Assembly (NCBI GenBank): GCA_038380435.1
Contig: JAWZYU010000004.1
Location: 24,030,001 to 24,094,000, forward strand
Direction of reading: 5' to 3'
Length of the DNA stretch: 64,000 bases
DNA from: Ryuthela nishihirai
Taxonomy: Eukaryota > Arthropoda > Arachnida > Araneae > Heptathelidae
Part shown: positions 40,335 to 52,368 of the stretch, piece by piece
Numbering within the stretch: the stretch's first letter is position 1
How the letters are laid out: each line of letters opens with the position of its first letter
Translations under genes and position numbers: made by a program
Notes under the pieces: model-generated
The model's input: only the letters and a program-made list of their open reading frames with translations
Databases searched by the model: none
Told to the model about the DNA's origin: nothing

Positions 40335-41935
40335 AGTACGATTGTTTTGAATGGTTGTACCCTTGACGAAATGTCTGTTAAATTATCTCGGGAGCTGTTT
40401 AAGTTACTGGTGATGAGCAGCTGTCTACCTTTCCTTTACCCTCTACTATCTCGTCTCTTCATGTCCTTCATAAAGATTTTTCTTCAATTCTCAACTTACC
40501 TCTCGCATACATGTTCCCGAAGGGACCCTCATTCTGTTCTCTATCCAGACACACCAAAAATTCCATAAAATATGAATAAAAAAAAAGAAAAATAATGGAG
40601 GGACTATAGAAATAAGGGAACAAATATATACATATCTAAAGTGGCTCAAATCCTTTAACTCAGGTCTTACTGGCCCAAATAACCACAAAACAGGGGATCA
40701 ATAGTCTTCAACCTATCTCCATAACCCAAGAATAAATTAAAACCACTCAGGGAATAAAGAAAAATTATTAAATTGTAAATATAAGAATAATAATTAAAAA
40801 AATGCACAATAATAATAATTAAAAAAATATTAAATAATGAAATAAAAAATAAAATAAATAATAATAAAAAATATCTTTATATATAAAATAATACATAATT
40901 AACAAAAAAATAAAAAGGAAAATTATATAAAAAATATTTAAAAAATGATAAAAATAAATAAATATATTATATAAAAAAAAGCATAAAAAATAAAAAAAAT
41001 AAATAAAACAAAAAACTAAAAGAATAATAACTAAAAAAAAGCATTAAAAAAACTAAAAAGAAAAATTAATTCTCCAAACAACTCTGAATGCTTCCCTGAA
41101 AGCATATACAAACATAAACACTCATAAAATCCTAAAATATCAATTTTCACTGGGCGACTATCTCTTACTGCTTTGCACGATATCAAATATAATTTTGATA
41201 ACCAAAATATTAATATATACGCGAACCCTAAATTTAAAATAAAAAACATAATACCCACATACATCCAAAATTATCATTCTGAGAAAGCCTGTAGAAGGAC
41301 CTCTCAATACCACGTAACGTTAAACAACAACAAACAATCAGATAAACAAAAATTGCTATTGGGACTTTTTAGAACATACGGATAATATGGGAAAAAATTA
41401 GGCTACGTAATAGTTTGGTCCTTTCTCTAGTTACGATAGTAAAACTTGGACCCTTTGTAAGCAAGAAACTTTATGCCTTTGATTCTAGATGTTTACCCAG
41501 TAGATGGTTTGAATTCGTGAATAAAATGTAGGGCAAAGAAGTCGCCAGCCACGTTTGCGTAGCATTTCGTAGATGCCCGATCTAGAAAAAAAGGGAGTGG
41601 GGGAGACGAGAGGAGACTCGAATTTTATTACAGTAAAATTTACCCCCCCCCCGTTTTAAATCTTGAAAAATGTGTGAACTATGCACAAGTTTAATAATTT
41701 TAATTAACTTACTGGCATTCTGCAGGGTCCTGTGATGTTTTGGTCATGTCACCGTTAACATAACTGTAATAAATAGCATTATGAATAGTGTGTCTTATTA
41801 AAGGCCATAGGAAAAAAGGTGAGCAATGTCCAAATAGAATCATGTTAGAATTGTCGTTCAGTGGCTAAAGCTTGGGACAGACGTGTTTTGAGATGTAAAC
41901 TGAAAATCCGTAGTCCATGTAAGTGCTTGAGGTCT
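40335..41935 (+). mobile_element. Ancient, fragmented RTE-like LINE
   Basis: Highly diverged pieces line up in order with the RTE 3' half. 40340-40415 matches the 'LNGCxLEQ...LSYLGS' region (nucleotides 'gaatggttgtacccttga', 'ttatctcgggagctg'). 41395-41580 matches the region coding 'NSLVLS...SETWTLCKQ'. 41720-41935 matches the last 200 bp up to 'gtagtccatgtaagtgcttgagg'. AT-rich low-complexity DNA separates the parts. This is a much older copy than A-E. Confidence 0.6.
40570..41075. repeat. A/T low-complexity tract (AAT/AAAT-rich)
   Basis: About 500 bp almost free of G and C, made of imperfect aataat and aaaataa repeats. It probably grew by slippage inside the old RTE relic. Confidence 0.85.
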
Positions 41936-43010
41936 AGTCAGTCTGTTTTTTTTTTCCTATATTATTTTTTCAGTATTAAATTTTAATATATACATAGACG
42001 ATATTGTTTAAAAATATTTCTTAGTCGTTTTTTTTTTCATTGACAAGTGGCAAAATATAATTAAAATATCAAATTAATGCAGTAAATTATTTCTTTGCAA
42101 ATGGTCAAAGTGAAAGCAAAATTCATTTAGGTCGATTTGGTTGAAGTTTTTTGATATTGCAAATTTTTTAATCTATTTCTGTGCTTTAAACACAATGTTC
42201 ATAACTCATATTTCAACCTTGTTCTAGGTACTTAACTTTTAAGGGATTGGGAAATTAAGCCTTATAAAATCAAAAATTAGTTACTTGTGATTTCAGTTAA
42301 ACAATAAAATAATTTGGACTTTAATATTTTCTTTCATACACTTGCACTTACATTCTGATACATACGTAAAATTATGCATTTTGCGCATAATGTGCTAAAT
42401 GGCCAAGTCATAAGGTTGCCATATAAGAAAAGCTAGAATTATATAGCATTATAACTATTTATTAGTACAAGTATACATTTATTATTTTGAATGTGGCACT
42501 ATACTAATCCACTGGTACTCCATATGCTGCAGGAACATCACTGAACCTGTAATAAATGTTTAATATATTAGTATAGTGAAAACATTCTATAGAAAAACGA
42601 AAATATAAATTTTCTTAGAATACTAAAAAGTTACAAAAGCAGGTAATGGCCATCCTACATCCCAATAGCACAGGAGTTATTGACTTGGGAGCAATGGGCC
42701 TTGTTTCAAATCAGGCTTCTTTTCAACCGAAGAATGTGGTTGTTTTTCAGCAGGTCTATTTGTATGACTTATACTGGCAGGCTACTATTACAACGTCTAT
42801 GGCAAATGGGGCTGTCAAAGGTTGGTTGAAGTTTTATGGCGGCCTAGCAACAAAGTCTACAGAGTGTCTTAAAAAAGAGAAAAAATACAACAAAGGTAAA
42901 AGAACCAAAGCAAAAGAAAATAAATATGAAGACATCAATACAACAGTAATAAAATTGGATACAAGTATAAAAGCCAATGAAACATAAAAAGTGAAATATA
43001 TGTTGTAAAA
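41936..43010. other. Mostly unassigned; one open frame and a SINE-1 tail scrap
   Basis: A reversed SINE-1 tail scrap lies at about 42384-42418 ('cataatgtgctaaatggccaagtca'). An open frame at 42646-42987 (113 codons, Lys-rich end) has no recognised domain. A candidate exon at 42504-42546 is listed separately. Confidence 0.4.
42504..42546 (-). CDS. Candidate terminal exon of an unidentified host gene
   Basis: On the minus strand an acceptor-like 'tttattacag' is followed by codons for FSDVPAAYGVPVD and a TAG stop (42504-42506). An AATAAA signal lies about 30 bases downstream on the same strand. The arrangement looks like a short last exon with its poly(A) signal. I cannot name the protein, and no upstream exon was found, so a chance occurrence is possible. 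Confidence 0.25.
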
Positions 43011-43020
43011 ATGAGGAATC

Positions 43021-43371
43021 GGATTGGGTTGAATGGCATTTTTTTTTAGCATAATGGGCTAAATGGCCAAGTCACAAGGACCCCGAAGGCTCAAAGAAGG
43101 TTGGGGACTCACTGGAACAGCTGTTGGAAGACAAACGGTAGCCTTCCGTCAAGGACATCCAGTGTTCTGTAACGTGCACAGGTTATGGCTCTCCCACACA
43201 TGGGGGTCATGGCTTAACATCCCATCAGACGGGTGGCAACCTTTTCAAGACCATTGGTGTCCGCTACTGACTGTGGGCAAGGAGTTTTGTGGAGATAAAT
43301 CTCAATGCTCACCAATATGGGAACTGCAGATTGCGAACCTGGCACGCTACTGGTTGAGCCACCCTAGCCCA
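43021..43371 (-). mobile_element. SINE-1, diverged, with 7-bp target-site duplication
   Basis: Reversed family order is clear ('taaatggccaagtcacaaggacccc', in parts, to 'ttgagccaccctagccc'). aggaatc flanks it (43014-43020 and 43372-43378). Confidence 0.85.
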
Positions 43372-43730
43372 AGGAATCAAAGATGTTCAAGAGTGAGAGG
43401 CACTAATATTATTAAATGGTGAGAACTACAGAAGATATCCAATATTAAAATATGAAAAATAGTGTCACAAAATTTACACAAAGATGGCTCTTTGCCCATA
43501 GAAAAGAATGAGTAAAATAACCATGATATATGAAACAAGCAAATATATCTTATCTTGCAGTTTGAATAAAAACATAACAGCCACAAGAATGGCTTGATTT
43601 GAAACATTTTATTCTTAGTCTGTTGTAACCAAGATGCCTAATATTGTACATGATGGTAAAACATGATAGAAGTATCTTTATTGAACCAGTAGTGGAGCAA
43701 TGGACAGGGTTGAAGTCAACCAATTCAAGG

Positions 43731-44074
43731 TTGGGTTGTTTTACCTCTGACGAGAACCTTTTGCCCACAGTGGGTTAAATGGCCAGCTCAAACCACCCCA
43801 AGGGATGGTTGTGGGAAGGGGACTCATACATAGCTGTTATGAGATATATGGTAGCCTCTCATCAAGGCCATTCAGTGTGTTCTTTAACATGTACAGAGTA
43901 TGGCTTTCCTGCACACAGAATAACATACCAACTGACTTTCAAGCCCACCGGTGTCCTCTTTCTAATTGTGGGGGTGGAAATAAATCTTAATGCTCGCACA
44001 GTTGGGACTTGAACCTGGTAAATGTAGATTGCAAGCCTGGCAAACTATCAATTGAACCATGAGCAGCTCCACCT
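43731..44074 (-). mobile_element. SINE-1, diverged, with 8-bp target-site duplication
   Basis: Reversed copy beginning 'ttgggttgttttacctctga' and ending at the head near 'ccatgagcagctcc'. attcaagg flanks it (43723-43730 and 44075-44082). Confidence 0.85.
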
Positions 44075-44326
44075 ATTCAAGGGTTATCTGAGATGAAACA
44101 AAAATTAATATTTCAGTCAACCCTTTGTTGAACAGTTTGGCTTCATTTCTGTCCAATGCTCCACTGCTGATTCTATATAAGCATTTCTGGCATGTTTTAC
44201 CACCAAGAATAATGCTAGGCAATTGCAAAGTGTAAAAACTAGCACTTTACAAAGAGTTTTCTTACAAATGCAACTTCAATCACAATCCTTTGTACTCTAT
44301 ACTGATAATACCAAGTAAGCTCTAAC

Positions 44327-45770
44327 TATCACTGGTGCTCAAAATTAAAGGATAATCAACACAAATTTGTATAGCTGCCGATATTTGTGAAAGAATGCAC
44401 TGAAAATGGGCGAACATGGAAAATACACTACACGAAAAACTATTCTGCATTTACAGTTGCTGACCTAAGCAAGAATATGTGAATTAGGTAAGTGTTAAAA
44501 AGACGCACTACTCTACTCATGACTTATAGCTGTTGTAGGCAACTCTTGCTTTCACTTCAATGGCACATCGACCTGACATGTCTCGAAGACATCGTGATGG
44601 AGTGATTGGAAGCAGGTTAGTCCCAGATGGAAGTTTCCAGAGCATTGAATGTTCCACGAAATGCCCTGTCAAGACTGGAGAGTTTCAACAGACAGATATT
44701 CGTCATTGACCAGGACAAGGCCATCCCAGAGCCACAACTGCTACAGACAGTCGTTATATGAGTCTTTCTGCCAGACAGAACAGAATGATGACTGCTAGGC
44801 AACTGTCTTTGGAGCTTGCAGCAGCTACAGGAACGAGGGTTTCAAGGTAATATTGTTTACAGGAGACTTCGTGAGTAATGCCTTTATATGTCAGGAGACC
44901 TGTTATTTGTGTCCCTCCAACTCCCGTCGCCCTGCGAGCTCGTTTAACGTGGAGTCGCCAACATCACACTTGGAGTCCAAACCAGTGGCTTCATGTTATA
45001 TTCACAGATGAATCGTGATTCAGCTTAAGTACCAATTCGCAATGTATTCGCATCTGGAGAACCAAGGACCTGCAACAGTCCCTCAAACATTGGTGAAAGG
45101 GGCTATTCTGGTGGCCATGGAATGATGGTTGGGGCAGGAATCATGATGAATGGGCGTAGAGACCTGCATATCTTTCCGAGTGGCTATGTCACTGCCTTGT
45201 GGTTCAGAGATGAGTTCCTGAACCCATATGTCAGGCCATTTTGGGGAGCTGTCAGTCCAGATTTTATTCTTATGGATAACACTCACCCTCATCGAGCTCA
45301 TGTGGTCAACGATTTTCGCCGAATGGAGTGGCCACTCGGATCTCCTAACCTCAAACCCATTGAACATATATGGGATGCTCTAGGGAGGTGCATTGGACCC
45401 ACCAGCCCCTTCCCAGAACAGCACTTGCAGAGGAGTGGTCATTAATCCCTCGAGATGTCATCAATACAATCATAAACAGTATGAGGAATCGTTGCTTGAG
45501 CAGCATGACTGTCAGAGATGATCATACTCCATATTAACATACATTCATACGTAACAGAATAAGTATTGTTCCATGGACTGATCCTTCATCTCAACTGCAC
45601 GATTATGATCTTAATGCATGCACATTATATGATTATGAATTTTTTTCTGCTTGATTTATATTTGTAATATAATAATAAACCTCTTTACCAAATTTCATGC
45701 ATTACCTTAAAAAATACTTCGAGTTATGTAAGAATTTATACATCGTCCTTTAATTTTGAGCACCAGTGTA
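44327..45770 (+). mobile_element. Tc1-like transposon with terminal inverted repeats (inactive)
   Basis: The ends read 'cactggtgctcaaaattaaa' at 44330 and its complement ending at 45768, both flanked by TA. The plus-strand transposase keeps 'VIFTDES' (first Asp, about 44998), 'GIMMNGRRDLHIF' (about 45141), 'FILMDNTHPHRAH' (second Asp, about 45264) and 'LKPIEHIWDALG' (Glu, about 45351). A TGA follows the first motif, and frame shifts occur near 45110 and 45435. Length is typical of Tc1. The transposase is close in sequence to the relic at 8780-9590. Confidence 0.9.
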
Positions 45771-46229
45771 TTAAGGTTTTAATATTTTTTTACTTATCTT
45801 CCTATCCCTTTTTACTTGACTTTGTGTTCAAGACAGGATATGTGTGGCTTTGTTAACACAGTTATCCCAAGGCCCAGATCTGGAAAAAGAAAACTGAGGA
45901 GGGGTGGGTGGGTGGTCAAGATATAAAATTGAGATGGAAAAATGTAAAAGGGGTGGATGAAAAATGCATGAAATATAAATAAGTTTAGTAATTTTTTGTC
46001 TCTATTACCCTTACTAGAATTCTGAAGGGGGGCACATCCCCCTATAAGTTTCCTGACCTAGAATAGTCATATTAAGTTAAAGCTTAAAAGGGTGTAAAAA
46101 TACAAATGCTATATTATTTCTTTTCCAAAGATAATTATTTTATGACAACTTACCCAATGAAAGAATAAGAAAATTAAAAATTTGAAACATCTATCTCACC
46201 TGGGCATGTGTATCATTGTATTGGAGTGA

Positions 46230-47260
46230 TCTCGATGGTGAAAGCATGTGTAAGGAGGGAGAATGCCTGGGAGACATCATTGGGAATCTTATCATCACAT
46301 GGACAACTTTATCAGAGGCTTCATCATAGGGCTATATACAGTTAGTTGGTCCCTGCATCGAGTCGCTGCAGAAGCACATCAAGATGCAACAACTGTCAGC
46401 TGAATTTGTAGGAGTGGTTGGAGGAAAATAATGTACATTGCTTAGTGCAACCTATGTAATAGGCGGATGTCTGAAAACCTCGATCATCGCATTCAGCGGC
46501 AAGCCATAGCAGTCCCACAGTCCACAGTGGGCAACATTTCATGTGGTGTACAGGCAGCTACGGACATCCATGTGTTGACATGGACTGTGAATCGCAGTTT
46601 AGCTAAGGCAGGTTTGCAATCCCACCAGTCATTGCAATGACTGCCACTCACCACAGCACATCATCGCGTAAGGTTGCAGTGGTGCTGTACCAGACATGCG
46701 TGGTGGGATGAATGGAATCATGTTGTATTCAGCGACAAGTCTGTCTCAGTGCTGACAATTACTGATTGAGAGCCTGGAGACAACATGGTCAACAGGCTGA
46801 TCACGTTGCCATCTGTGGGCATCATGATTTGGGGTACTCATCAGTTTCACTGCTCATAGGCATAGTGGGTGCAATGACAGCTCAACAACAAGTCAATGAG
46901 GTGCTGCGGCCTGTTTTGTTGTCGTATCTTCATGATATTCCTGATGCCCAGTTTCAACATAATGCCTGCCCGCACACTGCCAACATCAGCAGACAGTTCC
47001 TATGAGGTGTCCAGGTGCTGCCTTGGCCAGTACAATCCTCAGATTTCTCCCCATTACAGAATATGTGGGATATCATTGGCAGATAATTTGCAATCTCTGC
47101 ACGACTCCCTTGTAATGTCAATAAATTATGGACACATCAATGACGCATGATCCATGATACCTTGGCACACCATTCAGGAACTTTTCCACTCAATGCCATG
47201 CTGTATTGCTGAATGTATAGCCTAGCATTGCAGTCATACTACCTACTGATTAAAGCCACA
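46230..47260 (+). mobile_element. Tc1-like transposase relic with lost catalytic residues
   Basis: The plus strand traces a transposase in order: 'RGFIIGLYTVSWSLHRVA' in the HTH region (about 46310-46370), 'RMSENLDHRIQRQA' (about 46460), 'HVVFSDKSV' (first Asp, about 46720), 'VGIMIWG' (about 46814), 'QFQHNACPHTA' (about 46945; His replaces the second Asp) and 'FSPLQNMWDIIG' (about 47043; Gln replaces Glu). Frames are broken repeatedly. Ends could not be set. Confidence 0.8.
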
Positions 47261-47469
47261 TTATACTGTCTCTTCGCCCATCAATTTCAAATCACGTAAT
47301 CCCTCAGAAATCCCCCAAAAATTCATTCATGTAATCCCTCAGAAATTAAATCACTCTTCTTTCTCACCTACTTGTCTACATGTGTGGTAAGTTTCATCTC
47401 ATTCTGTGCATTCCTTCAAGGTGTGACATTTTCTATGTCAAACAATGTATGTAAACTTGATGTAGTATG
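47261..47469. other. Unassigned stretch
   Basis: A 20-bp direct duplication ('aatccctcagaaat') occurs at 47300 and 47334. No coding region. Confidence 0.4.
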
Positions 47470-48003
47470 AAATTTAATTGCATTTGCTGATGATAACAGC
47501 TTTAATTCATACACAGATTTAGATTCTCTAATAATTAATATAAATTATATTGTGTTTTAAAAAAGAAGCTATTTCCCTACACAAAGGACAGAGATAACCT
47601 AGCTTTATGTGGCTTGTCCTGGTTTCTCATACAAAATATGAACACTTACAAAATACATATCCCGTTGCTCTTAGGAGTCAGGTATGCTAACCACTAGACC
47701 AGGTAGGGGCTAGTAAAAATTTAGATATGATTAAAATCAGAAATTGGTTTTAAAAATATAAATCTTTTAAATGTAGAAAATGAAGCACAATATACCCATT
47801 TTAGGTTAAGAGGGCAGTATGATTATCTATATAAAAAGATTTTTTATCATGCTTTGGGATGTAATGGTGAAAACTGTTCCTGTTTGGCTATTAAGGGAGT
47901 CAATTGCTTTAAATATTTAGGTGTTTACATAGACTATAAATTAAATTGGAAGGAATATATAGTGAATGTGATTAAAAAGATAAATATTGTAATATCATGG
48001 TTA
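47470..48003 (+). mobile_element. Reverse transcriptase relic of another LINE
   Basis: 'LIAFADDNSF' (F-A-D-D active-site motif, about 47475-47505) and, 400 bp later, 'FKYLGVYIDYKLNWKEYI' (about 47890-47945) are successive RT blocks of CR1/Jockey-type LINEs. The DNA between holds a minus-strand tRNA-like SINE scrap (about 47590-47715; A-box-like 'tggtctagtggttagc' complement at 47686-47704). Too little remains to assign a clade. Confidence 0.6.
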
Positions 48004-48558
48004 TACAGGGTGATTCAAAAAGATGAACACAATTTCAATTGGTTATATTTCCTGAACTATATGTTTTATTTGAATTATGTAAGAGTAGTTAGCGCATTTG
48101 GCTACTGATCTAAGGGACCTGGGTTCGAGCCCTGGGTAAGGCATGGATGTATGTGTCGTTTTTCTGCTGAGGTCTTGCCATCCTCTCAGACCTCTGTGGC
48201 AAGCAGCTGCTTGAGGGGATATTTATTTATTTATTATTTAAATTACATTTGAAAGAGGATGTTGTCAAGTTTCGAATACTACCACTAGAGCACTGTAGCG
48301 CCGCACAGCAGCGTCAGTTGTAAGCAAGATGGCTACTATGCAACAAGATTTTTTGCATTCGTGAGTTCAGTAAAATAATAATTTGTGAGTTCAGTCAAAT
48401 ACAACATATTGTTCGGGAAATATAGCCAATTGTAATTGTGTACATCTATAAACTTTAATGGTGTATAATCAAATGTAATTTACAGAATTCAAATACAACA
48501 TATTGTTCAGGATATATAGCCAATTGAAATTGTGTCCATCGTTTTGAATCACCGTGTA
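48004..48558. mobile_element. Long-TIR MITE, interrupted by SINE-2
   Basis: The ends are inverted over about 55 bp, starting 'tacagggtgattcaaaa' on the left and its complement ending 'gaatcaccgtgta' on the right, with TA at the edges. The inner part of the right arm is duplicated in the same orientation (48396-48450 and 48487-48540). No transposase is present. The end sequence is like that of mariner-type elements. Confidence 0.8.
48086..48243 (+). mobile_element. SINE-2, slightly 5'-truncated, inside the MITE
   Basis: The head starts at 'gtagttagcgca' and keeps the B box ('gggttcgagccc', 48120-48131). It ends 'aagcagctgcttgaggggat' plus (atttatt)n. It is well preserved. Confidence 0.88.
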
Positions 48559-48750
48559 TTATATTAGACAATTTGAAGATATTTCAACTTTAAAGATGAT
48601 ATAAACTGAATGAACAAATTATTATATACACCTACTTAATAACCTGTTGCTCCACCTTTTGCCCTCACAACAGCAGTCAGATGTTTTGGTAAGGATTCAA
48701 GAGTTGAAAACATGGAGGTGTTATTGCCCCCTGTTGTAGAACATCCATCC

Positions 48751-50283
48751 ATCCTCCTCCTCCTCCTCAAGCAGCCATGGGCTACAGAAGTCCAACCCGA
48801 CTGTGCAATTTAGTTCTCCAAGCAAGTCTGTCCGGAGCTACATCTGCTTCATCTGGCCACTGCACACCAATTCTAATAAGGTCCTGTTTGACATTGTCTG
48901 CCCATTGCATCCTTAGTCTCCCCCTCTTTCTGAAGCCTTCAGGCACACTACTCATAACCCTATTCGCCAATTTATAATTATCCATACGGGCAACATGGCC
49001 AAACCCACGGAGTCTCTCTCTGCACAATATATTGCATAAAAGAGGTTTTGCCTAACCTCATCATTAGTTACAAAGTTGAACCACCTAATGCCGTAAGCAT
49101 CAAGAATCAAAAGCATCTAGTTTCCTGTTATCATGTTTACAAAGTGTCTAAGTTTCACTACCATAACTAACCCTAGAAAGAACCAAACTATCATACAGTC
49201 TAATTTTAGTCTTTAGGTGTATATGCCTATTTCTCCACACTCTCCATAGATTCTTAAAAGTCCCGGCAGCAATTCCTATTCGTCTGTTAATCTCATGCCG
49301 CACATCACCATTATCTCTTACATAGCTCCCAAGATAATTAAACTGTGACACCTGCTCAAGGGTGCAACCATTCAGATTAACTGAATCACAGCCTGCCTGA
49401 CCAATTTTCATCACTTTAGTTTTCTCTCTGTTTATAACCAAACCTACTGTACTACCAGTCTCATCAACAGCTCGAATGAAAGAGTTCATCTCATCAACAT
49501 CATTTGCCAAAAGGACTAAATCATCAGCATAATCTAAATCAGAAATTTTAATATCTCCAGCCCATTTAAGGCCAAAATCTTTCTCTTGAAGTGAATTTCG
49601 CATAACATAATCAATAACCAAGCTAAAGAGAAAAGGAGACAAAATGCACCCTTGTCAAACACCAGAAGTAATGCTAAACCAATTGCTACAAGCCTTACCA
49701 ACTCTCACACACGACTCAGTGTTATTATAGAGAGCTTTCATAATGTTAACTAACTTGTCTGGTATACCATATGATCTCATAATCAACCACAAATTATGAC
49801 GATCAACAGAGTCGAAAGCCTTTTTGAAATCAACAAAGCTAGCAACTAAAGATTTCTGAAACTCTAAACATTTCTCAAGAATCTGCCGAAGTGAAAATTT
49901 CTGATCTACACATCCCCTACCACTTCTGAATCCACATTGCTCATCATGCAATTGCTTGTCAACCAGATTCTTAATTCTATTAAGCACAATCATGCAAAGA
50001 ACTTTACCTTGAACAGAGAGTAGGTTGATACCCCTATAGTTATCACAAGAACTGCGATCACCTTTTTTGAAAATAGGGATAACAATAGCTCTGGTAAAAT
50101 CCTTAAGCACCATGCCTTTATCATAAAAGAATTTCAGTCATCCAAGTGGTAACCGAAACATTCCCAGCTCTAAGCATTTCCGTAGTAATTTCATCTACCC
50201 CTGGGGATTTATGAAGTTTAAGTTTAGAAATAGACAAAATAACTTCAGATTGTGTTATAGGGCCAACATTAAAGCCACCAACT
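48751..50283 (-). mobile_element. RTE-like LINE copy C, 5'-truncated
   Basis: The 3' end, with a (tcc)n tail complement and 'caagcagccatgggctac', is at 48751-48782. Open pieces on the minus strand: 50113-49655 (from 'DFTRAIVIPIF' through 'FKKAFDSVDRHN' to 'FSITSGV'), 49642-49148 ('SPFLFSLVIDYVM', 'LDYADDLVLLAND', 'REKTKVM') and 49027-48782 ('RERLRGFGHVARMD'). A TGA replaces Arg of 'VRQGC' near 49655, and a duplication near 49100 shifts the frame. Similarity to other copies stops at 50283, inside the region before the RT fingers. Confidence 0.9.
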
Positions 50284-52260
50284 CATTTACGTCATTGCCT
50301 TTACCCATGATTACTTTTCTGTGACTGATTTCTAATGAGTAGAGACCTACTCTATAGGCATTGCCAGTTTCAGCATACCATGCAACTGAACAAGATACTT
50401 CTGCTTTGCATATTGTTATTGGGGTGTATATAATAATTTGTCTATTCAGTGTATAACTGTTGAGTTAAATAATATTTGCAATATGGATATACTTCTTTGG
50501 GTGGCACATATTACATTAATATTAACAGATTATTGTAACTCAAAATGGGGTTATAAAGTGTAAAGAAAATAATATTATGGTGTCAAAAACATATATAAGG
50601 ATGTTGATATTTTACCAGTTAGAAAATTATTTATTTATTCAGCTTTAATGCATTTGTTTAAAAAATGGTCAGACCAAAATATAAAATTTGCTACTTATAA
50701 CACAAGATACAGCAACTCTGTAAATCTGGTTGAATTGTACCTAGGAAAATTGTGATTAAAAACATTACACTTACCTTGCACTAAAATTATTTAATTTTTT
50801 GCCAGACAACATAAAAATGGGAAAAAAATATACATAGATTTCCTTTAAATCTTTATAAATGGCAACAAAATATTGAGTTATATTTTATGTAAAATAAATT
50901 TTTATTTTCTAATTGCTGTTCAAATGTTTTGCTTTTTATTTTTGCTCAAATTATTTGTTCTTTGAATACTTTAAAAGTATTTAATACGTTTAGACTATTT
51001 GTTGCCAAAAATGATCGATCAGATATATAAGTTTAATAAATTCCACAGGCAAGTGTTTAAACTCTTGTCAATTTCCATTTGGAAAATTTGTGACCACTGA
51101 GCTAGAGTAATGTAATCACATGTATTATTTATTAAGGAAATAAATATTATATTGTAACATTATTTTGCATTTTATTTTCACTAATTCAGATAAGCTTAAT
51201 TTCTCATACTTTTTTTTGTGGTCACAAAAAAATACTCCTCATTAATGTAGACATACACTTTCGAATTTGAACAAGAAACTTGGAAGAAAGATATTTATGA
51301 ACTGAATATAAATTAGAAATTAAGCATCTGTGCCAACACTTAGTGTGTTATTTTGTAAAATTAGAATTTACATGATATTTTATAAAATCATGATATCCAT
51401 AAAAAAAAAGTGTACTTATACACCAGCTATAACCTTTATAATACTCTACAAAGTTAAACTTACTAAAAATGAGATAAAAAACATTGTTTTTACTAGGCAA
51501 AAAAAATGGGTATACAATATAATTTTAGTGAAAGAATATAAATGTTAATTCTTAAAAATGACCATTTCATAAATATATGAATTTACTACTATCTCTTAAT
51601 TCTTGAAAATAAATGATATCAAAACCATTTAGTTGTTTTTTACTTTGGAACGATAGTCTAATAATCTCCTTGATGCTATGCCACTGCTACTTCACAATAT
51701 GTATTATATATATATTATATAATACATATTGTGAAGAACATTCATTAAAAAAAATTCTAAATACATACTATGTAAAACCAAGTCTATAATTGTGTAAAAG
51801 AAAACTTGTTGCATTTTCTTGACCTTGTAAAACTGAGTCTATCACCATGTAAATTGAAACTGGTTGCATTTTTTGGACAGTATAAAACCAAAACCATGCA
51901 AATTAAGTACTGTGTAAATTGAGGGATAATCGTATTCTTTCAATATGGAGTTTTGAAGGAATATAATTATTATAATTACTGTCAGATTAGAGGATTATCA
52001 AGTGTTGAATTCTTTATCTACAGGTAATTTGTAAATTTAATATTGATGGATTTAGCATATCAGTCACTTCAAATGTCTAATATTTTTTCTAGATTTTGGA
52101 TACAAAAATACATAGTAAGAAATTCTCAACAAAACAAAAAATCAACAAGGGCTTTATATTGTTGAGTAATTCTTTTATTAATACTCTAGTATGTTTAGTC
52201 CAAATATTTAAACTCAAAGAATTTGAACTTTTGCAGCCTATACTTATATATATATATACA
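50284..52260. other. AT-rich stretch without recognised gene
   Basis: No supported coding region. It contains the palindrome at 51690-51736 and several phrases 'gtaaaacc/gtaaattga' repeated near 51770-51925. Confidence 0.55.
51690..51736. repeat. Perfect 47-nt hairpin (21-bp arms)
   Basis: Arms at 51690-51710 and 51716-51736 are exact reverse complements with loop tatat. The central part is TA-rich, but the outer 'cttcacaatatg' is not simple sequence. Confidence 0.9.
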
Positions 52261-52368
52261 AATGGTTAGCATATTTTTACTATTACAAAGTATATCATTT
52301 TACAGTTAATTCCTGTGAAATATTAATAACAAAATTTTAATGTCAGTGTTTACTTACGGATAAAATAT

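Noticed and set aside
42646..42987. A 113-codon frame that looks protein-like at its start
   Set aside because: No known domain, and a Lys-rich low-complexity end. Without homology I cannot separate it from a chance frame.
47587..47715. An exon within the RT relic region
   Set aside because: The segment contains a reversed tRNA-like A box and interrupts RT homology, so a SINE scrap is the better explanation.
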